A stretch of DNA of 7,809 nt from contig MGXV01000021.1 in assembly GCA_001801485.1 (NCBI GenBank), positions 1 through 7,809 of the forward strand, read 5' to 3'. This DNA comes from Gammaproteobacteria bacterium RIFCSPHIGHO2_12_FULL_37_14. GTDB lineage: Bacteria; Pseudomonadota; Gammaproteobacteria; DSM-16500. The notes under the pieces were generated by a model that saw nothing but the letters and a program-made list of their open reading frames with translations, ran no database searches and was not told the DNA's origin. Below, one piece after another: positions 1-5,881 of this stretch (positions are counted from its first letter, which is position 1; each line of letters opens with the position of its first letter). Both the position numbers and the translations under genes were made by a program.

Positions 1-246
1 AATAATGAATTATTATTTGCTGTTCAAGCGAATAAACACCCCAATAACCAAAGTTTCGTATTGTGTTCTTATGGAACCAGAACAAATCCTCAAAACATTT
101 TTTACAGCGATGCATTAAATGCAAAAAATCCAACCACAGGACAGCCTGCTGGTAATTGGAAAAAATATAGTGACGTTTATCGTGAATGTATAACAAATGG
201 CAATACTTACAACTGCCCAATCGTTAGAAATATTATTACTCAGTAA
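1..246 (+). CDS. C-terminal part of an unrecognised protein (cut by left edge)
   Basis: An open frame runs from the first base to a TAA at 244-246, giving the last 81 residues of a protein whose start lies outside the window. There is no ATG in this stretch; a TTG at 61 is in frame but has no ribosome binding site, and the frame is open on both sides of it, so it is not a credible start. The fragment is rich in Asn, Thr and Tyr and has three Cys (in VLCSYG, YRECITN and YNCPIV), which would suit an exported, disulfide-bonded protein. I recognise no family. It lies on the same strand as the small exported-protein genes that follow, 226 bases before the next start, so it may belong to the same cluster. 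Reading frame is well supported; function is unknown. Confidence 0.6.
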   Translation, partial: NNELLFAVQANKHPNNQSFVLCSYGTRTNPQNIFYSDALNAKNPTTGQPAGNWKKYSDVYRECITNGNTYNCPIVRNIITQ

Positions 247-346
247 TGTGCAATAAGGTATTTTCGGTGTGGATTATCAAATAAGTCAACAATTGATGCC
301 GCAGAAATAACCAAAAAAGCGCTCGCATATTTGCGCGAAACGAAAT

Positions 347-425
347 CCGTGCCGCGGGCGCCTTCTACGCCTTCTTTTCAATAGACTTCTTCTAAAATAA
401 GGTGCAGAAGGTGCCCGTGGCATGG
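347..425 (+). repeat. Long imperfect inverted repeat / hairpin
   Basis: Arms 347-378 and 394-425 can pair over 32 positions around a 15-base loop: 26 Watson-Crick pairs, 4 G·U pairs (349/423, 354/418, 360/412, 369/403) and 2 mismatches (367/405, 374/398). All four G·U pairs form only in a plus-strand transcript; on the minus strand they would be A·C. No T-run follows, so it is not a standard intrinsic terminator. It ends 47 bases before the start at 473. It could be a REP/MITE-like dispersed element or a structured 5' leader. The GC-rich arms contrast with the AT-rich surroundings. Confidence 0.65.
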
Positions 426-472
426 CGTTATAAAATTTTAAATTAAAAATGGCGCAATTTGTAGAGAAGGCG

Positions 473-1063
473 ATGAAGCATAAAAACAAAATATTCATAA
501 TATTATCCACAATAATTTTTTTGTTATTGCTTTCTACTATTGGATATGAATTATCTGGTATACGTTTATTTAACAATATCGACATAAAAAATATTTTTTC
601 AAAAAACAGGAAAACCCACAAGATCTGTCCGAATGGTATTACGATAACTATAAAAAATAATACGTACCAGCCAATTCTTGCTCTTTCACAAAGACCTCTA
701 AAATTTAAAGAAATGGGTATATATATTAATGGTAATGATTATTCAGCGCCGAGAAAAACTATACCTGGATTTGGTTTTGAAAAATTTAAATATACCATTA
801 TAAATAATGATACGAGTAAATTCTCAAAGAAAGGAATTATTTATCTTTTTATACAAAGTAGAAAAGCAGGACAGGTGTATGCGGTATTTCCTTATGTGGC
901 CAAAGTTAATGGTGAAAATAGTGATATTCGGTTACTTGGCTGGAGGAGCGGAAACATAGGGTCAGTTTCAAATCAGCAATATAAACTAAGTGCTAATAAG
1001 TTAAATAATTGTCAAGGAGTATTAAATGTATCTCCTGTTGTTTCAAAAGAAAATAACAATTAA
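473..1063 (+). CDS. Small membrane-anchored protein, unknown function
   Basis: Encodes 196 residues from ATG 473. I prefer this start to the in-frame ATG at 449, eight codons earlier, because GAGAAGG directly precedes 473 with usable spacing while 449 is preceded only by A/T. Residues 1-6 are basic (MKHKNK) and residues 7-24 form one hydrophobic helix, either an uncleaved signal anchor or a signal peptide without an obvious cleavage site. The rest (about 50-190) is hydrophilic with alternating patterns typical of beta-strands and two Cys (52 and 180) that could form a disulfide outside the cytoplasm. The domain aligns loosely with the protein at 1392-1907: an INGN/INGK segment, a GxIYLFIQ/GYFYIQ segment and a VLNVSPVV/VLNVRTPVL ending occur in the same order. 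No known family is recognised. The next gene follows after 15 bases, so they probably share a transcript. Confidence 0.7.
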   Translation: MKHKNKIFIILSTIIFLLLLSTIGYELSGIRLFNNIDIKNIFSKNRKTHKICPNGITITIKNNTYQPILALSQRPLKFKEMGIYINGNDYSAPRKTIPGFGFEKFKYTIINNDTSKFSKKGIIYLFIQSRKAGQVYAVFPYVAKVNGENSDIRLLGWRSGNIGSVSNQQYKLSANKLNNCQGVLNVSPVVSKENNN

Positions 1064-1078
1064 AAAGGTGTTTTAACT

Positions 1079-1342
1079 ATGTGCGAAAAAAGGTTTGTTG
1101 AAGCACTAAAAGATCCTCTAAAAAGAGAATATAAACGTAAAAAACTAAAAATATTAAAGTATGTATTTATTCTGTTTGCTATTGTTTTTGCGAGTTGCGC
1201 AATCTTTAATAATTCACCATTAGGGTTTTTAGGTTTTACCTATCGTTTTGATTGGGTATTAAGTTTGATATTCGTACTATGTTGGATGTATGTAAAGAAT
1301 AATTTGTTAATGATATATTTGTATGAAACACTAATAAAATAG
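1079..1342 (+). CDS. Small two-helix inner-membrane protein
   Basis: Encodes 87 residues. The ATG at 1079 is preceded by AAGGTG at 1065-1070, a plausible ribosome binding site. The first 24 residues are strongly basic and hydrophilic (many Lys/Arg). Two hydrophobic helices follow, about 25-45 and 57-79, separated by a short aromatic loop (GFLGFTYRFDW). By the positive-inside rule the N-terminus should face the cytoplasm, and with two helices the C-terminus too. The gene sits 15 bases after the membrane-anchored protein gene and about 50 bases before the next start, consistent with one operon. No family is recognised; small integral proteins of this type often accompany exported proteins as accessory or immunity partners, but nothing in the sequence shows that here. 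Confidence 0.6.
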   Translation: MCEKRFVEALKDPLKREYKRKKLKILKYVFILFAIVFASCAIFNNSPLGFLGFTYRFDWVLSLIFVLCWMYVKNNLLMIYLYETLIK

Positions 1343-1391
1343 TTAGATATAAGTTTATAACAGCATGAATATATTAAGAAATGGAGTTGAC

Positions 1392-1907
1392 ATGAGTAAG
1401 TTGGTGAATACGTTAACTTGTATCATTGTAGTTTTATTTTTGTTTGGGATTAATTCAGTAGTTGCAAGTACCTCAAATAAAAACCCGCCAAATTACAAGA
1501 TCTATATAAAAGTAGTAAACACAACAAAGAAAGCCATTACAGCTTTCGGTTTTGCAGATAAAAAATTAAAGCCAATTATTCAAATTAATGGAAAGCCAGC
1601 AAAGCTAGGCGCTATTAAACAAATAATAGGTTCTCACAATGCTAAAACCTTTAAGATATCTGCCTGGGGATTTAATGGGAAAAATTTTCATGCTGGATAT
1701 TTTTATATTCAAGTTAATCACGTACCAGGTCCAGGCGGACGTTTTCCATTAGGTGTTATGGGAAATAAAAAGAATTATTCGGTATTTTTTCATACTGTTT
1801 CAACGACAACTTCAACTAAGCAATTTGCATGTTCGGCCATAGAACTAAGTTCGAATAATGCAGTTTTGAATGTTAGAACGCCAGTTTTAAATCTGTCTGC
1901 ACAATGA
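1392..1907 (+). CDS. Secreted protein, distant paralogue of the 473-1063 product
   Basis: Encodes 171 residues from ATG 1392, chosen over the in-frame ATG at 1365 because GGAG at 1383-1386 lies five bases upstream, and because this start gives a clean signal peptide: MSKL, a hydrophobic core at about 5-23, and a probable cleavage after NSVVA (residue 25). The mature part, about 146 residues, is rich in Lys, Asn and Thr, has alternating beta-type patterns (YKIYIKVVN) and one Cys (147). It shares in order with the 473-1063 product an I-x-I-x-V/I-x-N-x-T segment, INGK, an IIG...FKIS segment, a GYFYIQ segment and the ending VLNVRTPVL. This suggests tandem duplication followed by strong divergence. 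Likely periplasmic or exported. I recognise no catalytic motif and assign no function. Confidence 0.7.
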   Translation: MSKLVNTLTCIIVVLFLFGINSVVASTSNKNPPNYKIYIKVVNTTKKAITAFGFADKKLKPIIQINGKPAKLGAIKQIIGSHNAKTFKISAWGFNGKNFHAGYFYIQVNHVPGPGGRFPLGVMGNKKNYSVFFHTVSTTTSTKQFACSAIELSSNNAVLNVRTPVLNLSAQ

Positions 1908-1930
1908 TAATTTTTATGGAGTGACTGATT

Positions 1931-1996
1931 ATGAGAACATCAAGTAATCATGTGCTGAAATTTTCTCGAATCATATATTGGAGACTAAGCTGCTAA
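1931..1996 (+). CDS. Possible 21-residue leader peptide before the DUF2007 gene
   Basis: ATG 1931 has a good ribosome binding site (GGAG at 1918-1921, nine bases upstream), whereas the frame of the following gene has none. The short frame ends with TAA at 1994-1996 and overlaps the start of the next gene in a different phase. It could be a translated leader that couples ribosomes into the next frame, or the true original start of that gene separated from it by a one-base frameshift. The peptide itself resembles nothing I know. Confidence 0.3.
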   Translation: MRTSSNHVLKFSRIIYWRLSC

Positions 1997-2298
1997 AAAT
2001 TTACGTATCTGAAAATAAGGTATTGCTTGGGATTTTAAAATCTAAGCTAGAAGATGCCTCAATAGCATGTGAAATTAGATATGACTTTCCGCCTGCTGCA
2101 GGTGAAATTACACCCGTAGCGGCTTGGCCTGAGCTATGGATTTTAAATGATGCACAATCTGGTGATGCCAAGGAAATCATTTTACAAGCGCTCAATAATC
2201 AAAATAATACGCAATCAGATTGGCAGTGTCCTAAATGCGGCGAGCATTTAGAAGGACAGTTTAAAGTATGTTGGAAGTGCGGTTATGGTCAGGAATAA
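1978..2298 (+). CDS. DUF2007-type protein with C-terminal zinc ribbon
   Basis: About 106 residues. The N-terminal part (about 4-75) fits the DUF2007 family, small proteins annotated as putative prokaryotic signal-transducing proteins: KIYVSEN near the start, a helix LLGILKSKLEDASIACEIR, and the characteristic AAGEI...AWPELWILND block. The C-terminus holds two CxxC knuckles, CPKCG and CWKCG, about 16 residues apart with the typical GQF segment between them, so it should bind one zinc. The role of the family is not established. No ATG occurs in this frame before the domain; the frame is closed by TAA at 1945-1947. TTG 1978 is the best available start and matches family length, but it lacks a Shine-Dalgarno sequence. 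Translation may be coupled to the short frame at 1931-1996, or a frameshift may have separated the gene from that start. Family assignment is fairly firm; the start is not. Confidence 0.75.
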   Translation: METKLLKIYVSENKVLLGILKSKLEDASIACEIRYDFPPAAGEITPVAAWPELWILNDAQSGDAKEIILQALNNQNNTQSDWQCPKCGEHLEGQFKVCWKCGYGQE

Positions 2299-2354
2299 TT
2301 CTGTAAGGTGAAGTTAATCTTATAATTTTTATAGCGCACGAAATTTTAATTGGA

Positions 2355-2387
2355 GGCCGAGCCCCCTGGCTGCCATACTGATTTTTT
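2355..2387 (+). terminator. Possible weak terminator after the DUF2007 gene
   Basis: A GC-rich island in an AT-rich gap can fold into a short hairpin: GGC (2355-2357) and AGCC (2360-2363) pair with GGCT (2368-2371) and GCC (2372-2374) with a two-base bulge and a four-base loop. A run of six T begins at 2382, seven bases after the stem, which is further than usual. The position between two genes on the same strand, the second with its own strong ribosome binding site, is sensible for a terminator. Confidence 0.3.
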
Positions 2388-2425
2388 AGCCTACTTGTTT
2401 TTTACATTAAAAAGGAGATCTTTAT

Positions 2426-2950
2426 ATGAGAATTGCAAAATTGTTACTTGTTGTCGCCTATATCACTGCTGTTAGTGCAGGCTTTGCTGACTCCACGGCT
2501 GGAGGAGCAACGCGGTCTGATACTAAAATGCCAAAACAACGACCCACATTGTTACTTACTGTTACTGATAGCAAAACTTATATCTGCCCTGGAATAGCCC
2601 CTATTAACGTTCGGGATATGTCAAGCTCAAAGGTAAACGCTGCAATAGCAGAGCACCTTAGTACTATGACTAAAATGCCAAGCGAATATAGGTGTGAATT
2701 TAAATTTAATTATTCTTCGCAATCTTCAAGGGGTACAATTTCATTAACCGGCACTGGATTTATGATTCTGAAAAACCCTTCTGTTGCTGGCAATGAAAAA
2801 GGTGGTTTTATCTTAATGGCTGATAAACTAATTCAAGATAGCACTACCATAAGGAAAGGAACTGGCCCGCATGAGAACTCTATTTCAACGACAAAAAACC
2901 ATACAGAAATCGGTAAGTTTAACTCATTAAAAAACTCAAAAGGTCTTTAA
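2426..2950 (+). CDS. Secreted protein of unknown function
   Basis: Encodes 174 residues. The start is clear: AAAGGAG with the GGAG at 2414-2417 lies eight bases before ATG 2426. A signal peptide covers residues 1-21 (basic MRIAK, hydrophobic core LLLVVAYITAV, small residues SAGFA before a likely cleavage at FA-DS). The mature protein begins with a low-complexity, flexible stretch (to about 40), followed by a compact part with two Cys (54 and 90) that probably form a disulfide in the periplasm, and strand-like segments (TLLLTVTD, RGTISLTGTGFMIL). The C-terminal 35 residues are polar and probably unstructured. I recognise no family or active site. It is 127 bases downstream of the DUF2007 gene and probably has its own promoter. 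Confidence 0.7.
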   Translation: MRIAKLLLVVAYITAVSAGFADSTAGGATRSDTKMPKQRPTLLLTVTDSKTYICPGIAPINVRDMSSSKVNAAIAEHLSTMTKMPSEYRCEFKFNYSSQSSRGTISLTGTGFMILKNPSVAGNEKGGFILMADKLIQDSTTIRKGTGPHENSISTTKNHTEIGKFNSLKNSKGL

Positions 2951-2970
2951 AAAATTGATTTTTCTCTAGC

Positions 2971-3090
2971 ATGAGGCAAAAGCAGTATCAACAATTTCTG
3001 AAAAAATATAATTTTGAATTGCTTGATTATGCAATAAGCGATAAAAATTATAATGAACACACGGTTTGGCTTTCCAAGTTCAGGGGATAG
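2971..3090 (+). CDS. Possible 39-residue small ORF just before ldcA
   Basis: A frame from ATG 2971 to TAG 3088-3090 ends two bases before the preferred start of the carboxypeptidase gene, a spacing that would allow translational coupling. The peptide is basic and aromatic (MRQKQYQQFLKKYNF at its start) and its end WLSKFRG overlaps the ribosome binding site of the next gene. There is no clear Shine-Dalgarno sequence before 2971. It may be a leader peptide, or the 3' remnant of a lost gene. Weakly supported. Confidence 0.25.
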   Translation: MRQKQYQQFLKKYNFELLDYAISDKNYNEHTVWLSKFRG

Positions 3091-3092
3091 AG

Positions 3093-4007
3093 ATGTTTAA
3101 AAATTCATATAAACTTCAGCCAGGCAATTATGTTGGTATTGTCACACCATCAAGCCCGATGTTTTCCGGCAGATTAGAGCAAGGTATTAAGTTCATCGAG
3201 CAGCTTGGTTTTAAAGCAAAAGTGGGTAAGCATGTCCATGATAGTGATCGTTTTTTAGCAGGTGCTGATAAAGAGCGCGCTGATGATTTAATGCAATTCT
3301 TTTTAGATGATGAGGTCAAAGTTATTATGGCATCAGGCGGTGGCTATGGTTCACAACGTCTATTGCCTTATTTGGATTTTGACGTAATAGCTGAAAATCC
3401 CAAGCCTGTTATCGGATTCAGCGATACAACAGCGCTTCAAGTAGGTCTTTATGCAAAAACTGGATTGATATCTTTTAGTGGGTTTATTTTTAATTGTTTA
3501 GATGATGGAAATTTGAATGAAATGGTTCACGATACTTTATTATCTTGTTTGCATAGAAAATCATATCAAATTAATGAAGGTAGCCTAGTTAATTCAGGTA
3601 AAGTAAAAGCTAAATTGATTGCAGGAAATTTAGATTGCATCATTCATTTAATTGGAACGGATTACGAGCCTGATTTTACTAATACTATTTTGTTAATTGA
3701 GGAAGTGAGAACTGAGCCGTATAAACTCGATAACATGCTGCTTCAGTTATATCAAACAGGTATTTTGAGTAAAATTTCAGGGTTAATTTTTGGTACTTTT
3801 AACAATTGTGATGCAAAATTTTCTTCTGATAGAGATGGAACATCTGATGATGTAATTATGGATTGGGCTAAACGCATCAAGGTGCCTTGTATTAAAAATT
3901 TTCCATATGGCCATATAGATAGGCGTTGTGTTTTACCTATTGGATCCGAGGTTGTTTTAGATGCAACTGATGACATTGCGGCTGATTTTGATTTGTTTCA
4001 CCACTAA
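3093..4007 (+). CDS. ldcA: Muropeptide L,D-carboxypeptidase, peptidase family S66 (LdcA-like)
   Basis: Encodes 304 residues, the usual length for the family. LdcA is a cytoplasmic serine peptidase that removes the terminal D-Ala from murein tetrapeptides during peptidoglycan recycling. ATG 3093 is preferred over the upstream in-frame TTG at 3066 because AGGGG at 3082-3086 precedes it at good spacing and because the family begins with a short lead before the GIVTPSSP strand (residues 15-22). Family landmarks follow in order: GGGYGSQRLLPYLDF (82-96), the nucleophile elbow GFSD with Ser110, LLIEEV with the catalytic Glu at about 203, and PYGH with His274, then LPIG (281-284). No signal peptide. 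The related MccF immunity peptidases share the fold, but length and motifs favour LdcA. Its last 71 bases overlap the 3' end of the truncated coaBC gene on the other strand, so the final ten or so residues may derive from the rearrangement junction. Confidence 0.88.
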   Translation: MFKNSYKLQPGNYVGIVTPSSPMFSGRLEQGIKFIEQLGFKAKVGKHVHDSDRFLAGADKERADDLMQFFLDDEVKVIMASGGGYGSQRLLPYLDFDVIAENPKPVIGFSDTTALQVGLYAKTGLISFSGFIFNCLDDGNLNEMVHDTLLSCLHRKSYQINEGSLVNSGKVKAKLIAGNLDCIIHLIGTDYEPDFTNTILLIEEVRTEPYKLDNMLLQLYQTGILSKISGLIFGTFNNCDAKFSSDRDGTSDDVIMDWAKRIKVPCIKNFPYGHIDRRCVLPIGSEVVLDATDDIAADFDLFHH

Positions 4008-4701
4008 TTACGGTAACTTGTGCGCCCAATAAGTAGGCGGCATCTGCTAACGCATAACCCATTTTTCCTGAGCTTTTATTACTAATAAAACGCACCAGAT
4101 CAATTCCTTCGCGTGTTGCGCCTGCCGTAATCATTATTTTTTTATTTTTCCAAAAAGTATTTTCTTTTGTTTTATGATGCAGTCTTGAAATAATTTCTTC
4201 TGGTTCTGTCATTCTGCCAAATCCATCATCACCGCACGCTTGCAAGCCAGATTCTGGACCGATAAATTCAATGCCACGTGCGCAAAGTTTTGCGATATTT
4301 TCTTGTGTCGCTGCATTTTCCCACATCTCTTTATTCATCGATGGAGCGATGAATAATTTTGCACGACTCGCTAAACACACCGTCGTCAATAAATCATCAG
4401 CGATGCCATGTGCAATTTTTGCAATCACGTTGGCAGAGGCTGGTGCGATGATAATCATCGATGCCCATTTTGCTAATTCGATATGACGCATGCCATGATT
4501 AATTGATTCATCCATTAATTCGGTATGAACAGGATTGCCAGAAAGTGCTTGAAAAGAAAGCAGTGTTACAAAAGCTTGTGCGTGCTGTGTCATTACGACG
4601 CGAACTGAATACCCCCACTCTTTTAAAAGACGCGTTAACTCAAGGCTTTTATAGGCTGAAATTCCGCCTGTGACTCCCAGAAGAATATTTTTACCGCTCA
4701 T
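3937..4701 (-). CDS. coaBC: Truncated CoaBC: intact CoaC decarboxylase half, CoaB half mostly lost
   Basis: Coenzyme A biosynthesis enzyme, normally about 400 residues: an N-terminal FMN-dependent phosphopantothenoylcysteine decarboxylase (CoaC) and a C-terminal CTP-dependent phosphopantothenate-cysteine ligase (CoaB). Here only 254 residues remain. CoaC looks complete: GVTGGISAYKS (9-19), His73 in the GMRHIELA block, APASANVIAKIAHGIADD (86-103), Asn123 in APSMNKEMWE and Cys156 in SGLQACGD. CoaB begins at about 188 with ITAGATREGID and FISNKSSGKMGYA, keeps the first Rossmann segment up to VTVISGE (about 235), then runs about 20 residues of unrelated-looking sequence to a stop. The Lys-containing nucleotide-binding part is missing. 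I chose ATG 4701 (MSGKNILLG) over ATG 4707 and GTG 4713, because a GTGAGA lies at suitable distance. It lies downstream of the SDR gene on the same strand. It could supply decarboxylase activity only; as CoaBC it is a broken gene. Confidence 0.85.
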   Translation of the reverse strand: MSGKNILLGVTGGISAYKSLELTRLLKEWGYSVRVVMTQHAQAFVTLLSFQALSGNPVHTELMDESINHGMRHIELAKWASMIIIAPASANVIAKIAHGIADDLLTTVCLASRAKLFIAPSMNKEMWENAATQENIAKLCARGIEFIGPESGLQACGDDGFGRMTEPEEIISRLHHKTKENTFWKNKKIMITAGATREGIDLVRFISNKSSGKMGYALADAAYLLGAQVTVISGETNQNQPQCHQLHLKQPRIQ

Positions 4702-4758
4702 AATCATTCTCACTTAATGATTTTCATCCAGGAAAAAACAAAGTTAATTCAATCGGAA

Positions 4759-5553
4759 TTACCCCAAACCCGGATAATCTCCACCATCCACCAGCAACAT
4801 CACGCCATTTATATAGCTTGCAGCAGGTGACACAAGAAAAGTAGCGGCATTGGCAAATTCTTCTGGTTTTCCCATGCGTTTCAGTGGCAAGTCTTTTAGG
4901 ATGCCAGCTTTGCATTCATCAACAGAAATCCCTAATTTTTCAGCACGTTTTTCAATTAAATACAATGTGCGTTCTGTTTCTGTCCAGCCGGGTAAGATAG
5001 AATTTACACGTATATTATAACCCCCAAATTCTTGCGACAACGTTTTGGTTAAACCAATTACTGCAGGACGCATGACGTTTGACATAAATAAATTGGGTAT
5101 CGGCGCTTTTGCAGACCGACTTGTAATCGTTAAAATACTGGCAGCATCACTTCTTTTTAAAAAAGGCAATGCTGTTTTAATAAAATGCACTGCGCTCATT
5201 AATGTTAATTGAAATGCTTTTTCATACGCTTCCATATCCAGCGTTTCAAAAGTGCCGGAAGGTGGACCTCCTGCATTGGTAATCACACTGTCAATTTGTC
5301 CGAATTTTTTTGCAGTGGCTTCAATAAATAAATTAACCTGCCCTTTATCTGTTACATCACAAGGCTGCACTAAAACATGATCCGCATCAGCTATTGCAAT
5401 TAATGATTCACGCGCTGTCTGGTTGCGTTTTTCATCACGACCACAAACAGCAACCTTCGCACCTTCTTTTAATAATTGTTTTGCAGTCGCCAATCCCAAT
5501 CCATCTGTCGATGCAGCAAGAACAACGACTTTATTGGTTAAGTGTAAATCCAT
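4759..5553 (-). CDS. Short-chain dehydrogenase/reductase-like protein lacking the Tyr-Lys catalytic pair
   Basis: Encodes 264 residues from ATG 5553, the natural SDR start (MDLHLTNKVVVLAAS); an upstream extension to 5643 has no support. Cytoplasmic Rossmann-fold protein. The nucleotide-binding motif is altered: AASTDGLG at 13-20 in place of TGxxxGxG, with Ala14 where the first Gly should be. NAGG (93-96), the catalytic-type Ser145, the LPGW turn (187-190) and the C-terminal NGVMLLVDGG (249-258) are all present. The classical YxxxK is replaced: Ser158 where Tyr is expected, 13 residues after Ser145, and Arg162 for Lys (SNVMR). This pattern occurs in a known subgroup of FabG-like SDR relatives that do not match the standard cofactor or catalytic motifs, so it is a subfamily trait, not decay. 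Substrate is unknown. It is the first gene of a probable two-gene unit with coaBC, about 57 bases upstream of it. Confidence 0.85.
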   Translation of the reverse strand: MDLHLTNKVVVLAASTDGLGLATAKQLLKEGAKVAVCGRDEKRNQTARESLIAIADADHVLVQPCDVTDKGQVNLFIEATAKKFGQIDSVITNAGGPPSGTFETLDMEAYEKAFQLTLMSAVHFIKTALPFLKRSDAASILTITSRSAKAPIPNLFMSNVMRPAVIGLTKTLSQEFGGYNIRVNSILPGWTETERTLYLIEKRAEKLGISVDECKAGILKDLPLKRMGKPEEFANAATFLVSPAASYINGVMLLVDGGDYPGLG

Positions 5554-5692
5554 TGTATATTCTCGGGTGAAGTTTTCTTTAACCAAAACATAACAGAAGC
5601 AGTGTAACGGCACAAAGCAATTTTGAGGATGATTTTTGAACAATTTAACAAAAACACTGTGCTAATACTGATTTACAAAAATAAACACTGCT

Positions 5693-5766
5693 TTTTCCAC
5701 AGCCTTGTTCACAGGCAATGTGTGTGCAAAATACTTTTTTGGTCAAAAATTGTCAGGTTATCCACA
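5693..5766 (+). promoter_or_regulatory. Cluster of three DnaA-box-like sequences
   Basis: TTATCCACA at 5758-5766 is a perfect match to the DnaA-box consensus TTATNCACA. TTTTCCACA (5693-5701) and TTGTTCACA (5705-5713) each differ from it at one position, the third. All three have the same orientation and lie next to an A/T-rich segment. They could bind DnaA for replication initiation or for transcriptional control of a neighbouring gene. Confidence 0.5.
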
Positions 5767-5811
5767 CGGTCTGTCGCGATTTTTGGTCTGAAAAAGGTGC
5801 ATTATAAAAGT

Positions 5812-5829
5812 TGCTACATCACTGCTACT
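5812..5829 (+). repeat. TGCTAC repeat pair upstream of DUF3987
   Basis: TGCTACATC (5812-5820) and TGCTACT (5823-5829) lie about 50 bases before the DUF3987 start. The same two words recur, in the opposite order, in the tandem array directly after that gene. Confidence 0.45.
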
Positions 5830-5881
5830 TAAGATATCGTAACGCCATTAATAGATATGAAAAATCATACGGACTTTATAT

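Larger units (their letters stand above)
5554..5881. promoter_or_regulatory. Divergent intergenic region with origin-like features
   Basis: This 328-base gap separates the minus-strand SDR gene from the plus-strand DUF3987 gene. It must hold promoters for both, but I see no convincing -35/-10 pair; TATAAA at 5803-5808 is a possible -10 for the rightward gene. From about 5632 to 5690 it is A/T-rich and contains AAACACTG twice (5652-5659, 5683-5690). Next come three DnaA-box-like sites in one orientation, then TTTTTGGTC twice (5736-5744 and 5780-5788), then TGCTACATC at 5812-5820 and TGCTACT at 5823-5829. A 69-codon open frame crosses the region but has no credible start or family and I do not treat it as a gene. 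Confidence 0.45.

Noticed and set aside
286..621. Minus-strand frame of 111 codons with an Arg-rich middle
   Set aside because: It runs antisense through the long inverted repeat and the start of the membrane-protein gene. The Arg-rich part comes from the repeat itself; there is no family resemblance.
4271..4486. Plus-strand frame of 71 codons inside coaBC
   Set aside because: It is the antisense shadow of a strongly conserved CoaC region with all key residues present.
5623..5832. Plus-strand frame of 69 codons between the SDR and DUF3987 genes
   Set aside because: No ribosome binding site or family resemblance, odd composition (Cys, Phe, Lys rich), and it covers the DnaA-box-like cluster. 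Better read as non-coding.
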